Positions 21,285-31,438 of a stretch of 64,000 nt of DNA are shown piece by piece. The notes beneath the pieces are model-generated. The model was not told where the DNA came from. It saw nothing but the letters and a program-made list of their open reading frames with translations, and made no database searches. The DNA comes from Tenebrio molitor (taxonomy: Eukaryota; Arthropoda; Insecta; Coleoptera; Tenebrionidae): assembly GCF_963966145.1 (NCBI RefSeq), contig NC_091047.1:5022001-5086000 (forward strand). The letters run 5' to 3'. How positions within the stretch are numbered: position 1 is the stretch's first letter; each line of letters opens with the position of its first letter. The translations under genes were made by a program, and so were the position numbers.

Positions 21285-22398
21285 ATGAAGGTCTTCATAA
21301 TTTTGGCCATCGCCATTTATGGCGCTTCTGCTGCCTTGCCAAGCACATTCGTGGCAGAAAAATGGGAGAATTTCAAAGTGAGTACCAAATAATAATTTTT
21401 GAGCAAAACTGTAACCACTGGTACTTAGACGACGTACGCAAGAAGCTACGTCAACGCCAAGGAAGAAACCTTCCGAAAACAAATCTTCCAGAAGAAACTC
21501 GAGACTTTTGAAGAACACAACGAAAAATACAGACAAGGCTTAGTAAGTTACACCTTGGGAGTCAACCTGTTCACCGACATGACTCCCGAAGAAATGAAAG
21601 CGTACACCCATGGTCTGATCATGCCCGCCGACCTGCACAAGAATGGGATCCCAGTCAAGACCAGAGAAGATTTGGGTTTGAACGCGAGCGTCCGATATCC
21701 TGCTAGTTTCGACTGGAGGGACCAAGGGATGGTCAGCCCTGTGAAGAACCAAGGAAGCTGCGGGTCCTGCTGGGCCTTCTCCAGCGTAAGTACTTTTTGC
21801 TCCACGAGACGCATTTCTTCAGCTTCGATTGTCACAGACTGGAGCTATCGAGTCTCAAATGAAGATCGCCAACGGTGCCGGTTATGACAGCTCCGTCAGC
21901 GAACAACAACTAGTAGACTGCGTCCCCAACGCCCTTGGATGCAGCGGAGGTTGGATGAACGACGCCTTCACCTACGTCGCACAAAACGGCGGAATCGACT
22001 CAGAAGGTGCCTACCCCTACGAAATGGCGGACGGAAATTGCCACTACGACCCCAACCAAGTGGCTGCGAGACTCTCCGGATACGTTTACCTGTCCGGTCC
22101 CGATGAGAATATGCTGGCAGATATGGTGGCCACCAAGGGCCCAGTTGCTGTAGCTTTCGACGCCGACGATCCCTTCGGAAGCTACAGCGGTGGCGTTTAC
22201 TACAATCCCACCTGCGAAACCAACAAGTTCACACATGCCGTGCTCATCGTCGGGTATGGTAACGAGAACGGACAAGACTATTGGTTGGTGAAGAACTCGT
22301 GGGGCGATGGATGGGGACTTGACGGCTATTTCAAAATTGCGCGTAACGCCAACAACCACTGTGGTATCGCCGGTGTTGCCAGCGTTCCAACTTTGTAA
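21285..22398 (+). CDS. Cathepsin L-like cysteine protease, type C
   Basis: Complete 336-aa secreted papain-family zymogen. Exons 21285-21377, 21429-21785 and 21838-22398, phase 0, donors GTGAGT and GTAAGT. Signal peptide about residues 1-18 (MKVFIILAIAIYGASA). The propeptide has an ERF-type helix and GVNLFTDMTPEEMKAYTHG. Mature start near YPASFDWRDQG. Catalytic Cys145, His283 and Asn303, with an intact LGCSGG motif. It is the most canonical enzyme of the array and the last protease before the inhibitor-like genes. Its codon use is GC-richer than the type B genes. AATAAA at 22397 and 22441. Confidence 0.95.
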
Positions 22399-22449
22399 AT
22401 AAATTCTTCACAAACGCAATGTACAAACTGATGAATGCGCAATAAACCT

Positions 22450-23700
22450 ATATGTATTTAAGTTAAAAAAATATTGGATAAGTATTATTCGAGCATTCCT
22501 TTCACCATTTTCACATTTTTGTAACGTATCCACCTATGAGGCGGAACCTTCTATTGCTTGCTCATTATTTTCGACAACAAATAGAGACACTTCATCTAGG
22601 GTTAAGCAACTCGTGTTGTTTAAGTGACTGCGTTATTTCTGAACAAGGATAAACCAGAAGCGACCATAAAATTTGGATCAAAGCAAACCTTCAAGAAAGA
22701 AACGAATTAACTTGAATAAAAATTTGACCATGGTAAAACATGGAACATGTCGCGTTCACACGCTGCCATTGGCTGTCTTTTTCTGCGGAGACTGCGGGCG
22801 TGCTGTGCATTCTAAACTGCAAACTGGGGCTGTTAAACGTGCGAAGCAACCCCAGAATGTAGCGCTCTGAAGACGACGCCCATGGTTGGAGCCCCTCGTC
22901 ATGGGGAAAACAGACCCGGCACAATTCCCAAATTAATGCAAATAATTACTGATAACTGCAATTTAATTGATGTCCCGACTTTGCGAAGGTCATTTGAAAA
23001 CATGAAGCGAAGAGAGTAGCAGTATGTTTGGAAGCTGAAGGCAGACATTTCGAACATTTACTCTAGTTCGTATATACGATTGGAGCTCCTCATGATTCTT
23101 TTACAACCGACAGGTCACACATAATGCACACCTTTATGAAAATGAAATTTTTGGTCACAGCCAACTCTAATTTTTGTTTTCGATCTCACGATATTAATTG
23201 TCAAATATTGAGTGGATAAGGCACTTGGGCAAAAACCAAGTCTTACACAACTACATTCGTAAATTATTGCAGTTTTTTAATGCGTACTGCAGCACTCATG
23301 TTACGTAATATTTATCTTGTCATTTTAGAACATATTTGTTTTAGAGACTTGACACCTATATTATAATATACAATGACTAATAAATACTGCACGTTCGTTC
23401 AAAAAAAGATTCGTCCGTGTGGAGTTGCTCCATCTTGCTGCCACAATACCACACCAAACAATGACCTTCAAAACGTACTGTTTAACTTTTAGATCGTTTT
23501 AAAGGATGCAACTATGTCAATACTCTGTTTAATTTGGCCAAACACTGAGCTATTTTGTTTTGTTTGTTTCTCAACAAAATGGTCTTAAAAATTCACATTC
23601 ATGAGGTTGCTCCTAAAGCTGTTTGGCAACAGATTTTTCATACTTTTGTGAACACATTTGCATCGTTCGTAGAATTGTCATAAACGTTGTTGACATAACT
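22450..23700. other. Intergenic stretch between the protease and I29 arrays
   Basis: No gene recognised on either strand. It includes a GC-richer 22740-22890 section without domain similarity that I can name. Confidence 0.45.
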
Positions 23701-23713
23701 TAAGTTACTTAAG

Positions 23714-23720
23714 TATATAA
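23714..23720 (+). promoter_or_regulatory. TATA-like box
   Basis: TATATAA 128 bp before the ATG at 23842. It is the only TATA-like element immediately upstream. Confidence 0.4.
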
Positions 23721-23841
23721 CAAACAGTTTTGGTATGCCACATATTAGTTTTACTTTTCCTTTCGTTGCAACTTGCCAAATCGAATTCTAACAACTTGTA
23801 CAGCTTGCAGTGCGCAACTGCTTTCACCAAAAGCACGCACT

Positions 23842-24143
23842 ATGACCGCGGAACTGACAAACGAAGAAATAAACCAGCAATGGAACGACTACAAGGTAAT
23901 ATATACTTAATTGGTCAGTGTTGTATTTAAATTAGACTTTTTTAGATAAAATATAAGAGGGATTATTCCGAGGAAGAAGATAAAATAAGAAAAGAACGTT
24001 TCGTGGCAAATTTGAAAATGGTCCTAGAGCACAACAAAAAATACTCTCAAGGACTAACCACTTTTCGGCTCGCGATAAATCACCTTTCTGATCGTACCGA
24101 TGAAGAAAGGCCAATTAATCGAGCGTTGGGACCTCGTCCATAA
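23842..24143 (+). CDS. Free-standing I29 (cathepsin propeptide-like) inhibitor, 83 aa
   Basis: Two exons, 23842-23895 and 23946-24143, phase 0, donor GTAATA, acceptor TTTTAG. The protein is only the cathepsin propeptide fold: WNDYK at the exon end, an ERFNVN-type helix (E-DKI-R-KER-F-VA-N-LKM-V-LEH-N), then LAINHLSDRTDEE, and it stops where a protease would continue to its mature domain. No signal peptide, so probably cytosolic or exported by other means. Stand-alone I29 proteins such as Drosophila crammer and Bombyx BCPI inhibit cathepsin L-type enzymes; inhibition here is inferred. The GxNxFxD motif is degenerate (AINHLSD). AATAAA at 24173. Confidence 0.85.
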
Positions 24144-24330
24144 AATTCTCTCCACAAAAAATTTTGTTCAGAAATAAATATATTCCTTCTTCATAAAAAT
24201 GTTTTATGTTAGTACTCCCCTCTCATGTGTTGACCTCGTCATTTTTTATGCAGTTTAAGATACCGTCAGATTGTTAACATTTATGAGACCATTAAAATTT
24301 TTTATTAGTAGGTATCTATGCATAGCTGAC

Positions 24331-24478
24331 AAAAAATGCGAAGAATTCAAGGTGAGAGCACTTGCGCAAATAATTACTTGCGCTAGTATCTCGATTTTCA
24401 AGCAAAATTTGAGAAAAAATACACGACATTACTGAAGAAAAAAAATGTCGTCTCAAAATTGAAACAGTTCCAAGAATA
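24331..24478 (+). pseudogene. Decayed I29 exon pair
   Basis: AAATGCGAAGAATTCAAG followed by GTGAGA resembles the common exon 1 end (Trp changed to Cys: KCEEFK). About 50 bp on, a stretch reads AKFEKKYTTLLKKKNVVSKL and FQE then stop, resembling the start of exon 2, but it is one base out of frame with the expected splice. Weak but positioned correctly within the array. Confidence 0.4.
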
Positions 24479-24825
24479 AAAATAACGTCACGTGACTTTT
24501 ACCCGCTTGAACAAGACTGACAGTGTGTAACATATAACATATGATCCCAGTTTGTCTCACTGCATTATTTGTGTAGTTTATTAATTGCGAATGTCAGTAT
24601 GTTACGCCACTGACACACTACGAGAGGCGCAGTCTCTTCGCTGTGCACGTGATTACTCTATTGCTTCAGTGAACGAGGTATACTTTCTCGCAATGTGTCA
24701 AAATACAAATGTCACTTGTCAAAAATGGATGTGTTCGTGTTTAGACGTTAAATTCTCGTATTCACCCCGCACAATGGGTGAAAATGCATTACCACAGATT
24801 GAAAAATGATGCTGACCGTTTGTCA

Positions 24826-25537
24826 ATGAGCGACTTGTTGCTGTTTCCGAACAAGTGGAACGAATACAAAGTGACTTTCCACAGCAAATCTTTTCTCTTG
24901 ATTGACACTTTGCGTTGTTAGAGCAAGTTTAAGAAACAGTACGAAGATGAGGCTGAAGAAACGATGCGCAGGGAGATCTTCTTCAGGCGCTACAGACTCA
25001 TAGAAGAGCACAACAAGAAATACAAGAAGAAGATTGTCCCGTTCAAGATCATGGCGACGGAGCTGAGTGATCGCACCGACCAGGAAATCCACTCCATCCA
25101 TAGGAGTAATTTCTCGGCCAAGAGGAGACTGACAGGTAACAGGTTCACGTGGCGTCACGTTAACAGTACAGTTCTTTTCAGAGGATGAAGAGTGGGACAT
25201 GTTCAAGGTGAGTGTTTCCAGTGTGTGGTGTCGTAATCTGTTTTGTTGAGTGAAGGAGAGGATGAAGAAGAAGTTTGATACCAAGAGCAAAGAAGACATT
25301 CCTAAGTCCTTCTTCATCACGAAAATACACGAGATGAAGCAGCTGAGGGAAGACTTGCGCAAGGCGGGACTCATCAATGATACCAAAGAGTTCGACAAGT
25401 TCTGCGACTTCAAGAATGTTGACAAAATGCAATCGATAGTGAAGCAGAAATTGTTGGAGCACAAGACAAGATTGGACATTTTGAGGAAGCTGAAACGGGA
25501 ATCTAATGCAGACGATTTAAAAACAAAAAACGACTAG
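24826..25537 (+). CDS. Double-length I29-related protein, 188 aa
   Basis: Predicted exons 24826-24870, 24922-25135, 25182-25207 and 25256-25537. The first half is a stand-alone I29 domain: WNEYK, the helix E-ETM-R-REI-F-FR-R-YRL-I-EEH-N, and a degenerate MATELSDRTDQE. Exon 2 then splices (phase 1, donor GTAACA) to a 26-nt exon giving EDEEWDMFK, which mimics the W..FK start of another I29 domain and ends at the same phase-0 intron position. Exon 4 begins ERMKKKFDTKSKED and continues as a lysine-rich, probably helical segment with no remaining ERFNIN or GxNxFxD motif that I can see. No signal peptide. Splicing is inferred from frame continuity and family intron positions; retaining intron 2 would end the protein at about 25188. 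Confidence 0.65.
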
Positions 25538-25602
25538 TTGTCAAAAGTGACATTAAGTTCGGTAAAAATTTTCGTGCTCGATTGATCCCAAAATCTGCAG
25601 CG

Positions 25603-25903
25603 ATGGATGCAGAACTGAGCCAGTCGACCCTTTCAGAAGAAAAATGGAAAAACTTCAAAGTCGGTGTGTCGACTCTGGTCTTGTGGTTTCTCATTGTCAG
25701 GATTTCAGGAGCGCTTCAGGAAGCGGTACCCCAGCGAGAGAGAGGACAACTTCCGCAAGCAGCTCTTCCTGAAGAAGCTGCGACACGTCGAGGAACACAA
25801 CGAGAAGTACGACAGAGGACTGGCCCCCTTCAAAATAGGACTGCACCAGTTTAGCGACTACACCGACGACGAGAAAAAAACAATTCTCTTGGATTGGAAA
25901 TAA
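25603..25903 (+). CDS. Free-standing I29 inhibitor-like protein, 83 aa
   Basis: Exons 25603-25659 and 25709-25903. Exon 1 ends KWKNFK; exon 2 starts ERFRKRYPSEREDNFRKQLF and continues K-LRH-V-EEH-N and KIGLHQFSDYTDDE, ending soon after. This is the complete propeptide core with no mature domain and no signal peptide. The donor at the family position is GTCGGT, which is weak. A GTGTGT donor at 25664 with the acceptor at 25700 would also keep frame and add VGFQ. The ATG is only 65 bp after the stop of the preceding gene, and no AATAAA lies between them. AATAAA at 25939 serves this gene. Confidence 0.78.
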
Positions 25904-25991
25904 ACAAATTGTGTTATGTACTTGCATCTTGCGATATCAATAAATACGTCCAGATACTCGGTTATTTAGGATCTGAAATTCTCGGATTATT

Positions 25992-26094
25992 TATAGTGCG
26001 GGGTCACAGCGAATTAATTTTATTTTTAAGACTTTCTCGACAATAAATTTTTAAAATTCGGCTCAATTAATCTAATTCGGTGCTGCACTATAAA
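25992..26094. repeat. Imperfect inverted repeat
   Basis: TATAGTGC...AGCGAATTAATT...ATTTTTAA pairs with TTTTTAAAATTCGG...AATTAATCTAATTCGGTGCTGCACTATA. About 100 bp, lying between two I29 genes and resembling the hairpin set in the rest of the window. Confidence 0.45.
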
Positions 26095-26322
26095 CACGTG
26101 TATTTATGTGTCAGGACAAACTGTTATCATTACGATAAAAATAAATGTGTTATTTCCGGTAATCTTCCCCGCTCTAGTGTTTTTTATGGAAACGTTAAAC
26201 AACCCATTATGCGTGTGATAGAATAATATTTGAACAAATCGTATTTAAATTTGTTGGAAATCAATTATTAATTCAACATTACTTAACCGGAATGAGGTAA
26301 GTTTCCTCCGCCTCGAAAAGAG

Positions 26323-26330
26323 TATAAAAG
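26323..26330 (+). promoter_or_regulatory. TATA box of the secreted I29 gene
   Basis: TATAAAAG with a plausible start about 30 bp downstream. A GTAAGT at 26389 and a TTGACAG acceptor ending at 26469 suggest a spliced 5' UTR before the ATG at 26510. Confidence 0.6.
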
Positions 26331-26509
26331 TACCAATGATAACCTTGGATGGTCACTGTTTGTTGGACAACATTGCAATCCATACACAGTAAGTAAACAA
26401 CTCGACTCATCCTCGTTAGAAAGTTGTGCGCTCTCCGATTGTGTCAGATAAACTGTTATCTCTTGACAGCGCCAGATTTCTTCACCAGTTAGTCACCGTT
26501 GTGCCAGCC

Positions 26510-26862
26510 ATGAAACTACTCTTGCTCTTCATCATCGGGATGTACAGCGCCCATTGTGCCCTCTCCGACGCCGAAATAACCCAACAATGGAACGACTTCA
26601 AGGTACGTATGACCATTTAAGTTGTGCAGACTTATCAAGGTGTTGGGTGCAGGTCAAGTTCAATAAGAAATACGCCGACGATGCTGAGGAACAGATGAGG
26701 AAGCAACTGTTCACCACCAACTTGCAGAAAATAGAGGAACACAACAAGAAGTACGAACGAGGGGAGGTCACGTACACGCAGGGAATCAACCAGTTCGCCG
26801 ACCTCACAGACGAAGAATTGAAACCCTACTCGCACGGGGTCCTCCGCCCCAAGCAGAACTGA
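26510..26862 (+). CDS. Secreted free-standing I29 inhibitor-like protein, 100 aa
   Basis: Exons 26510-26602 and 26653-26862, phase 0, donor GTACGT. It is the only I29 gene here with a clear signal peptide (MKLLLLFIIGMYSAHC, residues 1-16 or so). The propeptide domain has a perfect ERFNIN spacing (E-EQM-R-KQL-F-TT-N-LQK-I-EEH-N) and an intact GINQFADLTDEELKPYSHG. It ends VLRPKQN, where the proteases of this window carry LVQPAQLPKP, so it corresponds to a protease truncated in the propeptide/mature linker. It is the best candidate for inhibiting the secreted proteases of the adjoining array; that is an inference. AATAAA at about 26896. Confidence 0.9.
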
Positions 26863-26899
26863 ATCACGCCGCTGCGTTTCATGTCAATCATGCCGAATA

Positions 26900-28200
26900 A
26901 ATAAAAATTGTTTCTGATTATGGTATCATGTGTGCGATAAGAATAATAAAACGTAATAAATAAACAAAATGGAGATGTGAGTGTGGGTTTGGGTTAGGCA
27001 ACCAGATATACACGCACTGTTTTGACAGGAGAAAGCATGGATTGTCACTGGAATGTCAAGTCAACAGATTTTCGGTTGATTTTGGTCAAATCTTGATGGT
27101 TCAGTGCATTCCGTCAGTTTTGCATGAGAATTTGCTCTTTTTCCAAGTTGAAAATAGGGTTAGATTGAGTTTTTGTACAATTCCTGCAGTACAGAGTTAA
27201 TCTTTGGGGCGTCGCCGCTCCTAGAGCACTCGAGATCTTCGCCGACGTTTCCGCTCGTCAACAAGAAAAACGAGATAGCACGCCGCACGTCTCGATAGCA
27301 ATTTTTTAATTTTAGCCGAATTACGTCACCCGAGCGATCACACCAGTTTCGACTAAATTATGGTCATTTGGAAATACTCTAGCGACAGGTTTCTACCCTA
27401 TATCTTCGGGATGTCATATTTACTTTATTAAATATGAAATCGACTTGTTTATATAACGAAAAGCCAAGTATTTTAAAATTAGCGGTAGCGCACGGCGTAA
27501 ATGCACCGACCGCCAGCAGGAATTTTCAGAAGAAGTGGGGACGCACAACGTTCCGCGAGTCGCAGTTAAAAGAGGGTTGCCAGGCGCTGTGGTGGTGCAA
27601 ACATTTATCCGAGTAAGCGAAAGAATTGGTTGACGCTTCGTAGGTGTGTTAAACCCTCAGCTCATGCTTGCTTTAACTTCAAATTAACTGTGTTAGCACT
27701 TATCATTTAGGAAAGACCTTGAAGTAAGTTGACTCATTACTCGGTGTCCCCCACCTGCGACAACAATAAATTTGTAGCACCTTCACACCACAACAAATTT
27801 ATTTTATTATGATTTTTTCCGGTTTTCCTTTTGCGTCGTTGATTTGTTTTGGTAGCTGAGAGGGGTGAGTCGCTCCGGTAATCGATACTTGTTGCGTAAA
27901 TTCTCCTCTCCCTAAAACTCGATCTCAACCGATTTTATAAATATCATCAATCTTCGCACTTTTATTGTCTTTTTGATTAGCGTTCCAAATGGAATGAGTA
28001 AACAAATAAAAGTGAATTGTATACAGAGCATGTTGTTGAAAGATCCGGTCAGGCTTTTTATAATTTATTTGTTAGCAGACGATTTGCCAAACTAATTAAA
28101 ACCCATTGTTTTACTTTGAAAAATTCCCACTGACACTGTGACGTTTTTACTGCCCTTACGAATCTCCAAACAACTCTCGCGATCTCATTTTTAGTTTCGC
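26900..28200. other. Intergenic stretch
   Basis: No gene recognised. A 60-codon open frame at 27434-27616 is GC-richer than its surroundings but shows no family motif. A CG-rich section lies at 27205-27330. Confidence 0.4.
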
Positions 28201-28211
28201 CGTAATTCAGC

Positions 28212-28501
28212 ATGGACCAGGCGATTGAGTTGACCGAAGAGGTGATAGAACAGAGGTGGAACGAGTTTAAAGTAATTTTCCGATAATGTGCCCCGCGCGA
28301 ATTGATTTCTCTTTGTAGACCAAGTTCCAAAAAAGTTACGCCGACGCTGAAGAAGAGAGTTATCGGAGAGGACTGTTCGTCACGAATTTGAAGATGATTG
28401 AAGACCACAACGAGAAGTACGAGAATGGATTGGTCACTTACAAGATGGGGGTCAATCAGTTTGCCGATTACGCCAAAGACGAGATGCCGTGCAGGCATTA
28501 A
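28212..28501 (+). CDS. Free-standing I29 inhibitor-like protein, 80 aa
   Basis: Exons 28212-28271 and 28319-28501, phase 0, donor GTAATT, acceptor TTTGTAG. Exon 1 ends RWNEFK; exon 2 starts TKFQKSYADAEEES and carries a full ERFNIN (E-ESY-R-RGL-F-VT-N-LKM-I-EDH-N) and GVNQFADYAKDE before ending MPCRH. No signal peptide and no mature protease domain. A single Cys near the C-terminus stands out, since stand-alone propeptide inhibitors can carry one; its role here is unknown. It is separated from the other I29 genes by about 1.3 kb and is the last gene of the array. No close AATAAA was seen. Confidence 0.87.
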
Positions 28502-28509
28502 AAGAAAAT

Positions 28510-29870
28510 GGAGAGTTGGTTTGTTGCAAGATGTTAAAGTTGTAAAATCAATCTTCTAATATAATGTGTGTTATTTTATTCAAGAGTGTTTGTTGTTGTT
28601 TTTTATTCGTTAGATTGCATCGACTGGATTAGTTTAGAGCACGTGTGAGTAGGTCGACGTACTACAAAATGGAAACAATCTGGTCTGGAAGATGACCCTG
28701 TGGTCAATTTCCAACAATCGAAATTTGATATCTTCATTTTTATCACTTTATCTCAATTTAAAGATGTATATTGTAGTTGTTAATAAAAGCATATTGAAAT
28801 TTTATTGTTTTATTGGTTGCGACTGAAGTGAACGTTATTAAAGTGAGACACATTTTTTTTCTTGCTTAAAAATTCAGAAGGCATACTGCTAGAGGTTCTA
28901 AATATTTCTTGACATTCATTTCTGCTACAGAAGATCGCTTTTGAGTTTAAAAATACCCAAATGATTCCACAACTTTTATCGATTCTTTGTGCCACTACGC
29001 TGACTGAGAGCTGAAGAATCTCATTAGGGCAAAGTGTACAGAAGTCCAGATTGTGAGAATTTTTCATTTTTTAATGTTTTCAAATAGTAAAAATGTCTAG
29101 TGCACTAATAAATTGTAAACAAATTTACAAACATCATGAACCCTACGTATGCAACCAACAATTCTCCTAAGCCAAAACATAATTAATGGTACAGGGATAG
29201 AGATTTAAATTTTTCAAAATTTGCGTAATCACAGAAATAAATGATAAAAAGTAGAGCAACAGTCATGCTTTGCACTTGAAATTGTTGATGATGAGTAGAC
29301 TAAACACCATCCATGAGTAATGTTAATATTTATTTATCTCTTACTTCAGCAGCGCGAATATGTCAGCAATCACTACCACATCGGTGTTATTCTGTCAATC
29401 TATGTAAGATACAAGACTAAACAAAGGATCAACGTGAGAATAATTAATAATATCAAATAATGAGTACGCTTGAAAAAATTAAAATAGTAAAAATTGAATA
29501 AAAATCGTTAGTAAAGAATGTTACAGTTGTTTTTTTTTTTACCAATTATATAGGAAATTCGTTGAGAAGGAATTCACTTACATAAAATTAAATAAAACCG
29601 AAATGTCAAAGTAAAATAGGAACTAAGAGGTTTCTCAAACGTCGCCATAATTAAATCATTATTGAAATATTAAATTAATCAGTTCCTGTCAAAAACTTTT
29701 TCACTAAGATTGTTAGTAATGAAGAATAGTATGTCTTGTCATGGTTTCCTCCGGCCCTCTGGAGCGGTCGAACTGTCGAATCCATCTTCAGGGCCGGTGT
29801 CGATTTGTGGACTGGTGCCTCGGAATGACTCCTGGAAAGAGCTGATTGGTCCTTCTCTCGAAATGCAGGT
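28510..29870. other. Intergenic stretch after the I29 array
   Basis: AT-rich, with no gene or element that I can support on either strand. Confidence 0.45.
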
Positions 29871-29875
29871 CGTCC

Positions 29876-30050
29876 TTTTGTCCGGCTCGCTTTTACGAAG
29901 CCGCAGTCTTTTTTGTACACGGAGAGGAGAGGAGAGGAGTGAACGAAACGAACACGTTTAGAGCGTGAACGAAAGTGAACGAATTTCGGCCGCCATCACC
30001 TCTTTATCGGAAACACGAATGGAGCCCACTGATTGGCCGACCAATGAGCG
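29876..30050 (-). repeat. Dispersed repeat, copy 2 (inverted relative to 3951-4135)
   Basis: CCGCAGTCTTTTTTGTACA, an AGAGGAGAGG run, CGTTTAGAGCGTGAACGAAA and CATTGGTCGG-type end sequence (GGCCGACCAATG) are present in the mirrored order of the copy at 3951. The GAGAGGAGAGGAG stretch is a simple repeat in this copy. Confidence 0.7.
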
Positions 30051-30059
30051 CGAAGAGTA

Positions 30060-31160
30060 CCGCACACAAAACCGGGACACAACGCTGCCCGGTATCATCC
30101 AATGCGCCCAGTATCGATCATTTCTGGAGTGAACACAAAATATGTCTTCCAAATTGATTTCTGATTAAAATCCTGAACGTATTTTTTTTGGTGGCATCGA
30201 AAGGACATTGATCCTTCAATGTTTTCAACATATCTGCATAAATTTACTTGTCGGACTTGTCAGGCTTTCAAAATCGATATTAAATTTTATGGAAATTAAA
30301 TTTTTTGTCTGTCATGATTTCCTAAAAAATTCATAATAAGCAGTCGGCTGAACTTTTTACTTCCAAACTTGGTACAACTATTGGTCAAGTACCGTACTTG
30401 TTTCAATCGTCTCATTTATAACCGCATTTGTTCATGAGGAACGTCTTAGATTAAATAGATCTAAATATCTTCTCGTTGAAGCTAAAATATCTAGTTTTGA
30501 TTATTAAAAAAAAATGTAGAATTGAAGGATTCTTGTGCGATGTTATCACCGAAAAAACGGACTTGTAAAATGAGAAATGAATAACACAATAAATAAAATG
30601 ATTAATAGAAAAGAAAATACAATTATGTATGTGAATTCCGGAATTAGCAAATGATAATGAATCACACTAGATGTGTCAGTATGGATAAGAAATTATAACA
30701 AAATTATATCAAGATGGCGGCTTTAGCTTATCGGGTACAAAATTTCTAAAAAATCTTTCAAATCTTGTTGGACCAATCGACTTTATAAAAATTGGTAAGT
30801 ACAGTCGATGGACAAATATGACAATCAGATAAGTCAAAATGTATAAATTTGCATCGTTTAATTACGGCTTTATCACAAATAGGTTAACTTTGGTATGACA
30901 TATTATATAGACACTGACAAATATATTGACAATTCAATGGTCTGATTTACATAGATTAAATTTTAAGTGTCCCAGTTTTATTTGTCCACCAACCGTACAT
31001 ATAGATTTAGCAACGAGTTATCTTAGTGAAAAAGTGGCAAAGTTTCTGAAGGAGTTTTCTTTAAATGAAATGAAAATGTAAAAAAGTGTCTTGCAGAATA
31101 TAGCAGACAATTTTTTTAAAAGTGTAGAATTACATACCTTATATCTGGTGTCCTAAATGT
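30060..31160. other. AT-rich intergenic stretch
   Basis: No gene, domain or repeat boundary recognised. Confidence 0.4.
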
Positions 31161-31170
31161 TAAAAGCTAA

Positions 31171-31238
31171 GAGGATTATGATGATTAAATGCAAATTTGT
31201 TCCGAAATAAAAGAGGATTATGATGATTAAATGCAAAT
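31171..31238. repeat. Local direct duplication
   Basis: GAGGATTATGATGATTAAAT...GCAAAT occurs at 31171-31196 and again at 31213-31238, a 42-bp period with a TGTTCCGAAATAAAA spacer. Confidence 0.75.
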
Positions 31239-31438
31239 TATTTGTGTTGAAATACAATAACTTTTCCTCATACATCAACACTCGATATACGAAAAATTTG
31301 TGGTTCAGAAATGTTTTCGTTACAAACAAAATCGATTTAAGTATTATGTTTCCAACAAGGATTAATCAAAAAAAGCCAAACATTCTTGGTACAAATAAGT
31401 AACAAAAGAAACAAATCCCACCTGAAGAATCAATGTAT

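Noticed and set aside
23730..23930. Open frame starting with a hydrophobic MVCHILVLLFLSLQLA-like stretch upstream of the first I29 gene
   Set aside because: It begins at TTG, not ATG, is in a different frame from the I29 exon, and would need an unsupported splice to act as its signal peptide.
24585..24809. 74-codon frame just upstream of the 188-aa I29 gene
   Set aside because: No conserved motif, and it ends before the I29 ATG in a different frame; likely chance.
27434..27616. 60-codon frame with a faint helix-turn-helix look
   Set aside because: Too short, no transposase or DNA-binding signature I can name, and no neighbouring element ends.
28602..28640. CATCGACTGG motif resembling the SIDWR mature start of cathepsins
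   Set aside because: Similarity is limited to about ten bases, with no flanking homology.
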